From the NCBI RefSeq assembly GCF_041679265.1, contig NZ_JBGFSM010000005.1, forward strand, positions 1 through 64,000: a DNA stretch of 64,000 bases, given 5' to 3'. Positions 18,507-27,509 of this stretch are shown one piece after another. The stretch comes from Autumnicola sp041679265 (lineage in GTDB: Bacteria > Bacteroidota > Bacteroidia > Flavobacteriales > Flavobacteriaceae). The number at the start of each line of letters is the position of its first letter. Positions within the stretch are counted from its first letter, which is position 1. Position numbers and translations under genes: made by a program. The notes beneath the pieces are model-generated. The model was given only the letters and a program-made list of their open reading frames with translations. It ran no database searches and was not told the origin of the DNA.

Positions 18507-18514
18507 TACATTTG
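18507..18514 (+). promoter_or_regulatory. Bacteroidetes -7 box upstream of the hepT relic
   Basis: TACATTTG, identical in sequence and in distance to the ATG (18 nt) to the box in front of hepT copy 1, so the promoter was duplicated with the module and may still drive mntA copy 2. Confidence 0.5.
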
Positions 18515-18532
18515 TAAAAGAAACCTTCCAGT

Positions 18533-18710
18533 ATGGCCAGAGAAGATATCAGAAAACTGGATGGCTATAATTATTAGTCGAAATAGAACTACTCATACTT
18601 ATGATGAAAAAACGGTAATAAAAATAGTTAATATCATTTTGGAGGAATATGTAGCGCTTTTTAATAATTTTAAAGAAAAGATGCTGAGCATGCAAAAAGC
18701 GGTTGAATAG
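18533..18710 (+). pseudogene. hepT: HepT copy 2 with a 245-bp internal deletion
   Basis: The ATG at 18533 starts like copy 1 (M-A-R-E-D-I-R), then jumps to the region equivalent to codon 90 of copy 1. The ATG-to-TGG distance is 25 nt here against 270 nt in copy 1, so 245 bp are missing. This is not a multiple of three, so the original frame hits TAG within 15 codons. The C-terminal piece with the RNRTTHTY motif is still readable in a different frame that opens at 18465. The N-terminal helices of the HEPN fold are gone, so it is most likely inactive. Confidence 0.75.
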
Positions 18711-18720
18711 CAAATTTATT

Positions 18721-19035
18721 ATGGAATTTGGATTAAAAGATCATGTACTTCTGAAACTAATTAAAGTATTCAATTCTTTTCCAGGAATTGAAGAGGCATT
18801 GATCTATGGCTCCAGGGCTTTGGGAACTTACCGGGAAGGATCTAACATTGATATTAGCTTAAAAGCGGAGCTAAGTTTTGATGAACTGCTTCAGGTTGAG
18901 AAAAAACTCGATGACCTAATGTTAGCCTATACGATTGACTTATCCATTTATCAAAAACTTTCTAATCCAGAGTTGGTCCATCACATAAAAAGGGTTGGGA
19001 AACAATTATACGTCAAGGACCCCATAGCAATATAA
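18721..19035 (+). CDS. mntA: MntA-like nucleotidyltransferase, copy 2, catalytic Asp changed to Asn
   Basis: 104 residues started at MEFGLKDHV to match copy 1; an in-frame ATG 18 bp upstream exists. It is highly similar to the first copy throughout, but the GS-X10-DxD motif reads GS-X10-NxD because GAC became AAC at 18844-18846. Loss of this metal-binding aspartate should abolish nucleotidyl transfer in this fold. With its HepT partner deleted there is no toxin here to neutralise, so the open frame may be drifting, or it could act as a non-catalytic binder of HepT copy 1. Confidence 0.75.
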   Translation: MEFGLKDHVLLKLIKVFNSFPGIEEALIYGSRALGTYREGSNIDISLKAELSFDELLQVEKKLDDLMLAYTIDLSIYQKLSNPELVHHIKRVGKQLYVKDPIAI

Positions 19036-19055
19036 TTTAGAGGTTTGATTTAAAA

Positions 19056-19502
19056 ATGGCAAGATTCAGAATACCCAGGAAATTAAAAAAAGAGCTAAAA
19101 AAAGGATTTTGGTTTTACGCTCCCGATGAAAATGGGAGTTCTCTCTACGCCTCACCTGCTCGTGATATCGATGATTTTAAAGCTTACAAAAAGGGAATGT
19201 TGAGCAACCTAATTGACAAGCATGGTTCCAGACAGCGGTTACTAGAATTCAGGCGAAAAATCAATAAAGTAACATTCGTTCCTGATCAGGAATTAAAAAG
19301 ATATGTTGATGATATCATGAGAAAAGACCTTAGAAATGCTTCATATCAAATTTTACTGGAAGCTAAAAAACATCCCCGTGCAGTTATCGCCTATTATCAA
19401 TTCATAAATTCCTATCAACTTGTGGAGCAGGGAGAAGATTCTTACGGGAATATTTGCTGTATGGCCATAGACCGCGCAAAGGAATTATTGAGACAGCATT
19501 AA
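19056..19502 (+). CDS. Uncharacterised third gene of the HepT/MntA module, copy 2
   Basis: A 148-residue paralogue of 6127-6531. By eye about 24 substitutions occur over 134 shared positions, many of them conservative. The extra 14 residues (YYQFINSYQLVEQG) come from a 42-bp in-frame segment between RAVIA and EDSYGN. The open frame has survived although the HepT of this module is deleted and its MntA lost a catalytic residue, which suggests this protein either has an independent role or has simply not yet decayed. No known domain recognised. Confidence 0.7.
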   Translation: MARFRIPRKLKKELKKGFWFYAPDENGSSLYASPARDIDDFKAYKKGMLSNLIDKHGSRQRLLEFRRKINKVTFVPDQELKRYVDDIMRKDLRNASYQILLEAKKHPRAVIAYYQFINSYQLVEQGEDSYGNICCMAIDRAKELLRQH

Positions 19503-19758
19503 GACTTTAACATTTTGTGAAAATAGCTTTTCGCATTGCGATGCATGTTTTCCTATTCTTTATTTTCAGGAGGGCCATTGTGGAATAAACGCGATTTGCA
19601 GCTTCATCTCAAGTCAAGGCTAAAAAATAAATACAAGAAAGGTTTAACAATACTTTACCAGAAGAACCAGGGCTTTATAATCATAAATAAGAGTATCTTG
19701 AGATTGTAAAGAAAGCTGTATAAAAGCTTCTTTTTTAATTAATTTAGGGCGGTGGGTG

Positions 19759-22101
19759 ATGAAGACAGCAAACAAGACAAGAAGCAGGCAAAAATATTGG
19801 ACAGGTTATAATCCCATAGAAGTTACTTCTAAAAAAGAACTCCCGGCAATTTTAATGATTACTTCTTTTCCACCCCGGGAATGCGGAATAGCTACTTATT
19901 CCCAAGACTTGTTAGAGGCTTTAAAAAATCAATTCCAAAATTCTTTTGAAATCCGGATTTGTGCACTGGAATCCAAATTTGAAAAGCATGCTTATGCAGA
20001 AGAAGTAAAATTAATTCTTGATACTGATGATACCGAATCGTATCCTGGTGTTTTAAACCATATCGTAGCAAACACTTCAATTAAACTGGTTGTTATTCAG
20101 CATGAATTTGGATTCTTTAAGAATACTGAAAATGAATTTCTCCTTTTTCTGAAATCTGTACAGGTACCCGTTGTTATATGCTTCCATACCGTACTTCCAA
20201 ATCCGGAAGCTCATCTAAAATCTTACGTAAGGGATATTGCCCATAGGGTTAATTTCTTAACGGTAATGACTAGAAATTCTTCAGAAATTCTTCAGAAAGA
20301 ATATGGCATATCCAGGGACTCCATAAAGATAATCCCGCATGGCACTCACCTGGTTAAGCACACAGGCCGTGAAGTTCTGAAAGAAAAATATCATTTTGAA
20401 GGAAGAAAAATCCTTTCAACTTTTGGCTTACTGGGCCCGGGAAAAAGTATTGAAACCACCTTAGAAGCCCTCCCTTCTATTATTGAGGAAATTCCTGATG
20501 TTCTCTTCCTTATAATTGGAAAAACCCATCCTTCCCTTCAAAAGCAGGAAGGTGAAAGCTACCGGCAAATGCTAAAGGAGAAAATAGAACATCTCGACCT
20601 GAACAGGCATGTAAAATTTATTGATCGATTTGTAGAACTCCCTGTATTACTGGAGTATTTGCAACTTTCTGACATTTACCTGTTCACTTCCAGGGATCCC
20701 AATCAGGCGGTTAGCGGTACTTTCTCTTATGCCCTTAGCTGCGGATGCCCTATAATCTCTACTCCTATTCCCCATGCCATAGAAGTATTGGGAAACGATA
20801 AAGGGATTATTGTCGATTTTAGAAATCCCAACCAACTAGGCGAGGCAGTGAGAAAGCTTTTGAGGGATAACAACCTGAGGAAAAACCTCTCTTTTAACGC
20901 CTTACATGCCACTGCCCATACCGCATGGCAAAACGCTGCTATTGCACATGCCATTTTATTCAAAAAAGCAGTAAGCAACCAGCTGGAGTTAGAGTTTAAA
21001 ATACCCGATATTAATCCCGACCATATCAAAAATCTAACTACAGATTTTGGGATCATCCAGTTTGCGGTCATTTCACAACCGGATATATCTTCGGGATATA
21101 CGTTGGATGACAATGCCCGCGCATTAATTGCGATGTGCAGATATTATGAATGTACCGGCAAAAAAGAAGCCATTAAATATATAAAAATCTATTTCAATTT
21201 TATAAAATATTGCCATCAACCCGATGCTACTTTCCTTAATTATGTAGATGCCGGTAAAAATTTTACCAGTCAGAATTCTTCGGTAAATCTGGAAGATTCC
21301 ACTGGACGGGCCTTGTGGGCATTGGGATATTTTTATTACGTGGCAGATATACTTCCCGAAAAACTTCAGCAAGAAATAAAAGAAGCTGGGCAGATTATAG
21401 AAGAAACAGCCTGTATTATTGAGGAGATCCATTCCACCAGGGCCATGGCTTTCATTATCAAAGGCCTTTATTATTATAACCTGAAAAAAGATTCGGCTTT
21501 TCATTTATCCCTTATAGACAAATTTGCCAAAAGAATGCTTCAAATGTTTCGCCATGAATCCAACGGGTCCTGGTTGTGGTACGAGTCCTATTTAACTTAC
21601 GGTAACTCTGTACTTTCAGAAGCAATGCTATGTGCTGCCCTGGCCACCGGTAGCGAAAGTTTCAGGAAAGTAGCAAAAACATCTTTTGACTTTCTGCTTT
21701 CAAAAATATTCCAGAATGATCGCCTGTGTGTTATTTCTAATAAAAACTGGTTGCATAAAGGTGATGATGTAAAAGAAGTAAGTATGGGAGGAGAACAACC
21801 TATAGATGTAAGTTATACCATACTTGCGATGGAAAAATTCAGCAAGATCTTTAAAGAGGATGAATACGAGCTGAAGAAAAAGCACGCGTTTAACTGGTTT
21901 CTGGGAAATAACCATCTGCATCGTATAATTTACAACCCCTGTACTGGTGGATGTTATGATGGCCTGGAAGACACTTATGTGAATCTTAACCAGGGAGCAG
22001 AATCCAGCTTAAGTTACTTACTTGCCCGGCTTTCTTTTCCTGAAGTTTCTTCAGAAAATACCCAAAAAACAGCAATAGCCCTGCTTCAAAAAGACGATTA
22101 A
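19759..22101 (+). CDS. GT4 glycosyltransferase fused to a helical barrel-like domain
   Basis: About 780 residues; the ATG at 19759 is preferred to the adjacent in-frame GTG. Residues about 25-405 form a GT-B glycosyltransferase: the N-terminal SFPPRECGIATYSQDL motif resembles the GT4 nucleotide-sugar fold, IIPHGTH marks the domain junction, and SRDPNQAVSGTFSYALSCG with a following glutamate corresponds to the C-terminal donor site. Residues about 425-780 are helical with SGYTLDDNARALIAM and GRALWALGYFYY, resembling six-hairpin (alpha/alpha) glycosidase-type domains. It is followed 3 bp later by a second GT4 gene and converges with a GH130 gene, suggesting synthesis and turnover of one mannose-type glycan. 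Confidence 0.85.
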   Translation: MKTANKTRSRQKYWTGYNPIEVTSKKELPAILMITSFPPRECGIATYSQDLLEALKNQFQNSFEIRICALESKFEKHAYAEEVKLILDTDDTESYPGVLNHIVANTSIKLVVIQHEFGFFKNTENEFLLFLKSVQVPVVICFHTVLPNPEAHLKSYVRDIAHRVNFLTVMTRNSSEILQKEYGISRDSIKIIPHGTHLVKHTGREVLKEKYHFEGRKILSTFGLLGPGKSIETTLEALPSIIEEIPDVLFLIIGKTHPSLQKQEGESYRQMLKEKIEHLDLNRHVKFIDRFVELPVLLEYLQLSDIYLFTSRDPNQAVSGTFSYALSCGCPIISTPIPHAIEVLGNDKGIIVDFRNPNQLGEAVRKLLRDNNLRKNLSFNALHATAHTAWQNAAIAHAILFKKAVSNQLELEFKIPDINPDHIKNLTTDFGIIQFAVISQPDISSGYTLDDNARALIAMCRYYECTGKKEAIKYIKIYFNFIKYCHQPDATFLNYVDAGKNFTSQNSSVNLEDSTGRALWALGYFYYVADILPEKLQQEIKEAGQIIEETACIIEEIHSTRAMAFIIKGLYYYNLKKDSAFHLSLIDKFAKRMLQMFRHESNGSWLWYESYLTYGNSVLSEAMLCAALATGSESFRKVAKTSFDFLLSKIFQNDRLCVISNKNWLHKGDDVKEVSMGGEQPIDVSYTILAMEKFSKIFKEDEYELKKKHAFNWFLGNNHLHRIIYNPCTGGCYDGLEDTYVNLNQGAESSLSYLLARLSFPEVSSENTQKTAIALLQKDD

Positions 22102-22104
22102 GCA

Positions 22105-23124
22105 ATGAAAATTGCCATACTTTCCCCTATTGCCTGGAGAACACCACCAAGGAATTACGGCCCCTGGGAACAGGTAGCTTCAACTATTTGCGAGGGATTA
22201 TTAAAATCAGGAATTGAAGCCAGCCTTTTTGCAACGGGAGATTCCATAACTTCCGGCGCGCTACATTGGGTTTGTAAGCATGGTTATGCCGAAGATCCGG
22301 AAGCTGATCCCAAGGTTTGGGAAAGCCTTCATATTAGTAATCTTATGGAGCAGGCCGGGAATTTTGATCTTATTCATAACCATTTTGATTTTCTACCCCT
22401 CACCTATTCGGCCCTCATTAAAACCCCAATGCTCACTACTATTCATGGTTTCTCCTCCCCTAAAATTTTGCCCGTTTATCAAAAATATAATGCTACTACT
22501 TATTACGTCTCCATTTCAGAAGCAGACAGACATCCGTCTCTTAATTACCTAAGCACCATACATCACGGTATAGCTCCGGAAGATTTTCCCTATTGCCCAG
22601 AAAAAGGGGAGTACCTGCTTTACTTTGGAAGAATCCATCCCCATAAAGGAGCTCACACAGCTATTGAGATTGCCATTAAAAGTGGTCATAAATTAAAGAT
22701 GGCGGGCCTTATACAGGATAATCAATATTTTGAAACCCTGGTAAAACCTCATCTATATAGTGGAAAGGTGGAGTACCTGGGAAATGCCGATCCTGCATTT
22801 AGAAAGGAACTTTTAGGAAATGCAAAAGCCCTGCTTCATCCTATATCTTTTGAGGAGCCTTTTGGCTTAAGCGTGGTTGAAGCCATGATGTGTGGTACCC
22901 CGGTAATTGCCTTTAACAGGGGCAGCATGCCAGAACTTATTCTTGACGGTAGAACGGGCTTTTTAGTAAATACTCTTCAAGAAGCTGTGAAAGCAGTAGC
23001 ATCTTTACACCTTATCTCCCCAGAAAATTGCAGGGAGCATGCACTGCACAATTTTAGCAACGGCAAAATGGTAGAAAACTATCTTGCGTTATACAGGAAC
23101 ATTCTAAAAAACTATAAATATTAA
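22105..23124 (+). CDS. GT4 family glycosyltransferase
   Basis: A 339-residue GT-B enzyme, full length. It has the N-terminal pattern AWRTPPRNYGPWEQVASTI, the interdomain LYFGRIHPHKGAHTAIEIA, and the donor-site FEEPFGLSVVEAMMCGTPVI with the EX7E glutamates. It starts 3 bp after the fused GT4 gene, so the two are translationally linked. The sugar donor and acceptor cannot be read from sequence; the neighbouring GH130 gene points to mannose chemistry. Confidence 0.9.
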   Translation: MKIAILSPIAWRTPPRNYGPWEQVASTICEGLLKSGIEASLFATGDSITSGALHWVCKHGYAEDPEADPKVWESLHISNLMEQAGNFDLIHNHFDFLPLTYSALIKTPMLTTIHGFSSPKILPVYQKYNATTYYVSISEADRHPSLNYLSTIHHGIAPEDFPYCPEKGEYLLYFGRIHPHKGAHTAIEIAIKSGHKLKMAGLIQDNQYFETLVKPHLYSGKVEYLGNADPAFRKELLGNAKALLHPISFEEPFGLSVVEAMMCGTPVIAFNRGSMPELILDGRTGFLVNTLQEAVKAVASLHLISPENCREHALHNFSNGKMVENYLALYRNILKNYKY

Positions 23125-23133
23125 ATTCTAATA

Positions 23134-24600
23134 CTACTGGTTGGTGGTTAAGGCATATAAAAGTTCAGCCAAATTAACAACCGCATAGGTTGAAGAATAA
23201 TCAGACACCGCATAAGGTAAAATAAGACTCTCGTTATGTATCAGCGCGCCGCAGGAATAGACTACATTAGGCACATAACCTTCCCGCTCCTCTTCCAGGG
23301 GAGAAAGTAAAGGTTCTCTAAGCCTGCCTATTTCTTTTGAAGGATCTTCAAGATCAAATAAAGAAGCCCCAATACAATACCGCCTCATCGCCCCTACCCC
23401 ATGTGTAAGAACAAGCCAGCCATCTTTAGTCCACAGGGGAGGACCGCAGTTTCCTATTTGTGTAAATTCCCAGGGGAATTTGGGCCTTTGAATGATTTCC
23501 GGATTGGTCCACAACGTATTCCTCTCAGAATACATCAGGTAATTATTTACCCCATCAATACGAGCCAGCATGGCGTATTTCCCTTTTATTTTCTTCGGAA
23601 AAAGAGCCAGATTCTTGTTTTGGGCCCCATCGCCATGCATTGGCATAATCCGGAAAGTGTAAAAATCTTCAGTAGAAAGTAATTTTGGAATAATGGTGTG
23701 ACCATTAAAAGCAGTGTACGTGGCATAAACCTTTTGAGAGCCATCATCTTCAGTAAACCGCACAAACCTGGCATCTTCGATCCCGCGGCTTTCAGAAGCG
23801 GAAATTGGAAATATCACCCTTTCAGAAATATCAGAATCAATTTTGAATTCCAGATCATAATAAGAATCTACCAGCCAGGTCATTTCTTCCAAAGCCATTC
23901 GCCGGTCCTGACTTATATTACGATCTTCCAAAAGATCTTCTACAATTTTTTTAAGCACATGGTACTCAAAATGTTCAGGAAGAGAATCCATAATTACTGA
24001 AGAATATTTATCCGGAATATCCATCTCCTTCATCTTTTCTACAAAACGCTCTTTATTGTAAGATTTCTTTTGCCCAATAGTTGCCGCATCAATATGATTT
24101 CGAATCTTCATGATATGAAGATCGTTATGCTTGTCCAGTATACCTCTGCGAAATACTATAGAAGAGAGATGGCCTTCTCCCGTAGCTCTAAAAGATAGTA
24201 AAACTCTTTTTTCCCCTTCTGCCAGGAAAGACTGATCAAAATCTTCAATAATGGAAGGATTAAAAAATGCGGCAGATTCTATGGAATATTCCATAGTGCA
24301 ATAGGAACCAATTAGCATTTTTCTTTTTTCAGAAAGTTCCTGATGATCTATTTCCATGGCTTCCAGCGTAGCCCTTACATTCTCAAAATGCCTGAAAAAA
24401 ATCCTGGAAATATTTCTGTGCCGCCCGCTAAAATCCCGAAGCGTATGCTCGAGCTCATGATTTAACTCATGTTGAGTCATAGCCATAATGCGTGCTATAA
24501 GATTACGGGTACGGGATTCACCATTATTAAAGAAACGTGCCACCACCCTGCTGGAATCCGGCAGGAATTTTAAACTTTTTCTTTCTATCCTTACCCGCAT
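23134..24600 (-). CDS. GH130-family glycoside phosphorylase/hydrolase
   Basis: A 488-residue five-bladed propeller-type enzyme. The diagnostic SESRGIEDARFVRF is present, followed by blades with DGVNNYLMYSERNTLW and QIGNCGPPLWTKDGWLVLTH. GH130 members act on beta-mannosides, by phosphorolysis or hydrolysis. The protein is longer than the common 300-400-residue members because of about 200 extra N-terminal residues (RARIMAMTQHELNHELE-like helices). It converges with the GT4 pair, with a 9-bp gap. A catalytic Asp was not assigned. Confidence 0.8.
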   Translation of the reverse strand: MRVRIERKSLKFLPDSSRVVARFFNNGESRTRNLIARIMAMTQHELNHELEHTLRDFSGRHRNISRIFFRHFENVRATLEAMEIDHQELSEKRKMLIGSYCTMEYSIESAAFFNPSIIEDFDQSFLAEGEKRVLLSFRATGEGHLSSIVFRRGILDKHNDLHIMKIRNHIDAATIGQKKSYNKERFVEKMKEMDIPDKYSSVIMDSLPEHFEYHVLKKIVEDLLEDRNISQDRRMALEEMTWLVDSYYDLEFKIDSDISERVIFPISASESRGIEDARFVRFTEDDGSQKVYATYTAFNGHTIIPKLLSTEDFYTFRIMPMHGDGAQNKNLALFPKKIKGKYAMLARIDGVNNYLMYSERNTLWTNPEIIQRPKFPWEFTQIGNCGPPLWTKDGWLVLTHGVGAMRRYCIGASLFDLEDPSKEIGRLREPLLSPLEEEREGYVPNVVYSCGALIHNESLILPYAVSDYSSTYAVVNLAELLYALTTNQ

Positions 24601-24991
24601 ACTTTTAAAAAGAATTTTGAAGTTCTTCTAAATGTACTTTAATTTATTAAATAAAATCTCTAAAATTATCACAATGGGGATTCTGGAATTCCTGAAAGGT
24701 TTTACAAAGCAGAAGTGATGATCACCTTTGTACAATTAAGCATCCTTCGCGATACATTCATATTTTTTATCTGTTAAAGAAGAAAGTATGAAAAAAGTTC
24801 TGATAAATGTCTTTATTAATAAATGGGCACTGCAATGCATGGCAGGAGCGTGAACAAGGCTCTGTGAAAGAAGCCGTAAAAAAAATAATTACATTAGGTG
24901 TAGTGTGGCCTATTTTAGATAAAAGTAACAGATACATCACCAGGGAATTGATTATCTTGTTGTAGTTAATTTAACGAATGGGGCTGGGGAA
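24601..24991 (+). other. Gap with a possible relic (BON-like piece)
   Basis: No intact gene. On the plus strand near 24835-24965 a short piece reads CNAWQEREQGSVKEAVKKI followed by TLGVVWPILD and ends in TAG. It vaguely recalls a BON-domain core (G..NSW.ER..A..AV..I.GV), but is short. There is no room for a CD-NTase, which matters for the STING-like gene that follows. Confidence 0.3.
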
Positions 24992-25681
24992 ATGACTAAG
25001 TTGAGGCTTATTTTCACACTGGGTTTTATCAAGGAAGCATTTACTTCTTTTGTACCTACCGTATTGGCCTACTTACAGTTTTATGAAGAAAAATTAGATC
25101 CTAAATTTGCTATAACATTAGCCATCTTTACTTTTTTATTACTTTTTATCACTATGCTCTTATTAAAAATAAGGGAATATAGAAAAAGTGTTGCCAGGGC
25201 TCTCGCCTATGGCTATTACAAGAATTTTGTAGAGAAGATTTGCAATCTAATTGAAGCAAAAGGCAGGAATAAAATTAAGTTCATTTTTCAACATAGAAAA
25301 GAAGAATTCGATCCAGATCACATCACAATTCATATTAATCTTGCCAATTCCTACCTGGCTTTTGAAAAGAAATTTGCAAAAATAAAGAGTTCATATAAGA
25401 TCGCCTATATTGATTCTGATGCTTATAACCATCCCTTCTTTGTTTATGCAAAAATCAAGAAGAATAAGATTATTATTGAAGATATTCCAAGGACGCTCTT
25501 TGCTCTAAAATTTTATGTTGATCCAGACCTGGATTCTCTAAAGAAGATCAATAAAGAAACCCTCAAGTATTTTTCTTCCTTCAATGAGGAGTTTCAAAAA
25601 TTGTGGTCCCGCATAGATACGAGCATTAATTTTCACTTAAAGCCTGCCGCGGGCGAAATGATGAAGAGAATGGTGAATTAA
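24992..25681 (+). CDS. Two-TM protein resembling bacterial TM-STING (tentative)
   Basis: 229 residues: two hydrophobic segments (about 5-30 and 39-60), then a soluble domain of about 160 residues, the size of a STING cyclic-dinucleotide-binding domain. The soluble domain opens with LAYGYYKNFV (71-80), like the first helix of bacterial STING and the equivalent SYYIGYL region of animal STING. It has a beta-rich middle and then paired strands leading to IIIEDIPRTLFALKFYVD (161-177), where bacterial STING has a lid strand and a D-x-P-T-T-L-type motif. The family call is from pattern memory, not a search. Bacterial STING genes normally sit beside a cGAS-like CD-NTase in CBASS operons; none is present here. 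Membrane disruption would be the expected effector action. Confidence 0.55.
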   Translation: MTKLRLIFTLGFIKEAFTSFVPTVLAYLQFYEEKLDPKFAITLAIFTFLLLFITMLLLKIREYRKSVARALAYGYYKNFVEKICNLIEAKGRNKIKFIFQHRKEEFDPDHITIHINLANSYLAFEKKFAKIKSSYKIAYIDSDAYNHPFFVYAKIKKNKIIIEDIPRTLFALKFYVDPDLDSLKKINKETLKYFSSFNEEFQKLWSRIDTSINFHLKPAAGEMMKRMVN

Positions 25682-25909
25682 AAATAAGCTGTAGTTTGGT
25701 TGATGTGAGACTACACCTCACTATGTAAAGCAACAGCAAATTGTATACAAAAAGTTTCAGGCTAATGGCTAAGCTCTATCAACTGTAATAATTATTTACG
25801 GCTGCTCAAAGAATATTATAAAGCTCCAGTAAAAGATCTTGGTAGTTTATAAAAACTTAGCATTTTCAGAATCCTTTAAAAGCTGTATTTTAGGCCCAAA
25901 ACCAGTTAG

Positions 25910-27484
25910 ATGAAACTTAGAATTTCGATATTATCCATATTGAATTTTGCAATCCTTTTTGCTGAAAAAACCTTCTGCCAGGAGCTGGATACAGATATCC
26001 ATAAATATACTTTCTCTATTGAGCTGAATGATGAAAATGACAGTATATTTGCTGAAGCTGACATTGATTATCGCTTAAAAAGCAATAAAGACAAGCTGTT
26101 GCTGGACCTGGTGAGTCCTAACCATACAGGAAAAGGAATGAAGGTTGACAGCGTTATTGGCAGGAACAAAAAATTAACATTTTCACAAGAGGCTGAAAAA
26201 TTACTTATTTCAACAGGAAAAGATTCCGGCGTAATTAGGATCTACTACCATGGAATACCCCGGGACGGGCTTATTATCAGCAAAAATAAATTTGGAAACC
26301 ATACTTTTTTTGGAGATAACTGGCCAAACCGGGCTCACCATTGGCTTCCTACTATAGACCATCCTTCAGATAAAGCTTTTGTAGATTTTAAAGTTACCGC
26401 GCCCTCTCATTACCAGGTGATCGCCAACGGGAAATTAAAAGAAATTACTAATATCGGGAAGGACAAAACCCAGTATTTTTATAGTAGCGAGGTCCCCCTG
26501 CCCACCAAAGTGATGGTGTTTGGCGCTGCAGAATTTGCGGTTGAAAATCTGGAGGAAGTAAACCATATTCCTGTTTCCAGCTGGGTTTATCCTGAAAATA
26601 AAAAAGCCGGATTTTATGATTATGCCCAGGCCCGGGAAATACTTTCCTGGTTTATAGAAAATGTGGGGCCTTATCCCTATTCCAAACTTGCCAACGTACA
26701 ATCTACCACCCGTTATGGCGGAATGGAAAATGCCGGCAATATTTTTTATTCTGAAAATTCGGTAAAAGGCGACCGCAGTGCAGAGTTTCTTATGGCGCAT
26801 GAGATCGCCCACCAGTGGTTTGGCGATTCTGCTTCAGAAACTGACTGGCCGCAGTTGTGGCTAAGCGAAGGTTTTGCTACTTATTTTACCGATTTATATG
26901 CCGAAGCGAAATATGGCAAGCAGAAACTGGATGAAAAATTGATGGAAGAAAAAATCAAGGTCATCAACTTCAGCAAAACCACTAAAACACCCATTATAGA
27001 TAGTACACAAACCAATTATATGAAACTCCTAAATCCCAATTCTTATCAAAAAGGAGCCTGGGTTTTACATATGTTACGGCAAAAAGTTGGAAATGAAAAT
27101 TTTTGGAAAGCCATAAGGAAATATTATGAGGAGTACAAGCTTAACAATGCCACTTCTGAAGACCTGCAGGAGGTTTTTGAAGAAGTTTCAGGAGAAGACC
27201 TTCAGAATTTCTTTAACCAGTGGTTAAGGCAATACGGGCATCCGGTTCTAAAAACCGAATGGAATTACAAAAATGGAACAATTACTTTCAGCCTTGCCCA
27301 ACAACAAAAGAACAACTTTACTTTTCCCTTGGAAATTAAGGTGGTTTATGCCGATAGCTCTTCAGAAATTAAGAATTTCAGCATAGACAAGAAAAAGGAA
27401 AATTTCAATTTTAATGCGGTCAAAAAACCTGTTGAAATAAAATTAGACCCTAATGTGAAGTTGCTTTATGAAGCCGCCAATTAG
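25910..27484 (+). CDS. M1-family zinc metallopeptidase (exported)
   Basis: A 524-residue aminopeptidase-like enzyme. A hydrophobic N-terminus (about 1-23, ending FCQ) suggests export. The substrate-recognition motif is present as GGMENAG, and the zinc site as HEIAHQWFGD with the second glutamate in LWLSEGFATYF. The M1 N-terminal beta domain precedes the site and a helical region follows. Residues 1-430 correspond to the conserved core, with a short C-terminal beta region. It lies alone on the plus strand after the STING-like gene, 228 bp away. Confidence 0.9.
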   Translation: MKLRISILSILNFAILFAEKTFCQELDTDIHKYTFSIELNDENDSIFAEADIDYRLKSNKDKLLLDLVSPNHTGKGMKVDSVIGRNKKLTFSQEAEKLLISTGKDSGVIRIYYHGIPRDGLIISKNKFGNHTFFGDNWPNRAHHWLPTIDHPSDKAFVDFKVTAPSHYQVIANGKLKEITNIGKDKTQYFYSSEVPLPTKVMVFGAAEFAVENLEEVNHIPVSSWVYPENKKAGFYDYAQAREILSWFIENVGPYPYSKLANVQSTTRYGGMENAGNIFYSENSVKGDRSAEFLMAHEIAHQWFGDSASETDWPQLWLSEGFATYFTDLYAEAKYGKQKLDEKLMEEKIKVINFSKTTKTPIIDSTQTNYMKLLNPNSYQKGAWVLHMLRQKVGNENFWKAIRKYYEEYKLNNATSEDLQEVFEEVSGEDLQNFFNQWLRQYGHPVLKTEWNYKNGTITFSLAQQQKNNFTFPLEIKVVYADSSSEIKNFSIDKKKENFNFNAVKKPVEIKLDPNVKLLYEAAN

Positions 27485-27509
27485 ATTTTAACAATTTTTA
27501 CCTTCTCTT

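Noticed and set aside
24992..25681. Ordinary hypothetical membrane protein
   Set aside because: Kept as STING-like because of size, TM layout and the LAYGYYKNFV and DIPRTL features, but the alternative stays open.
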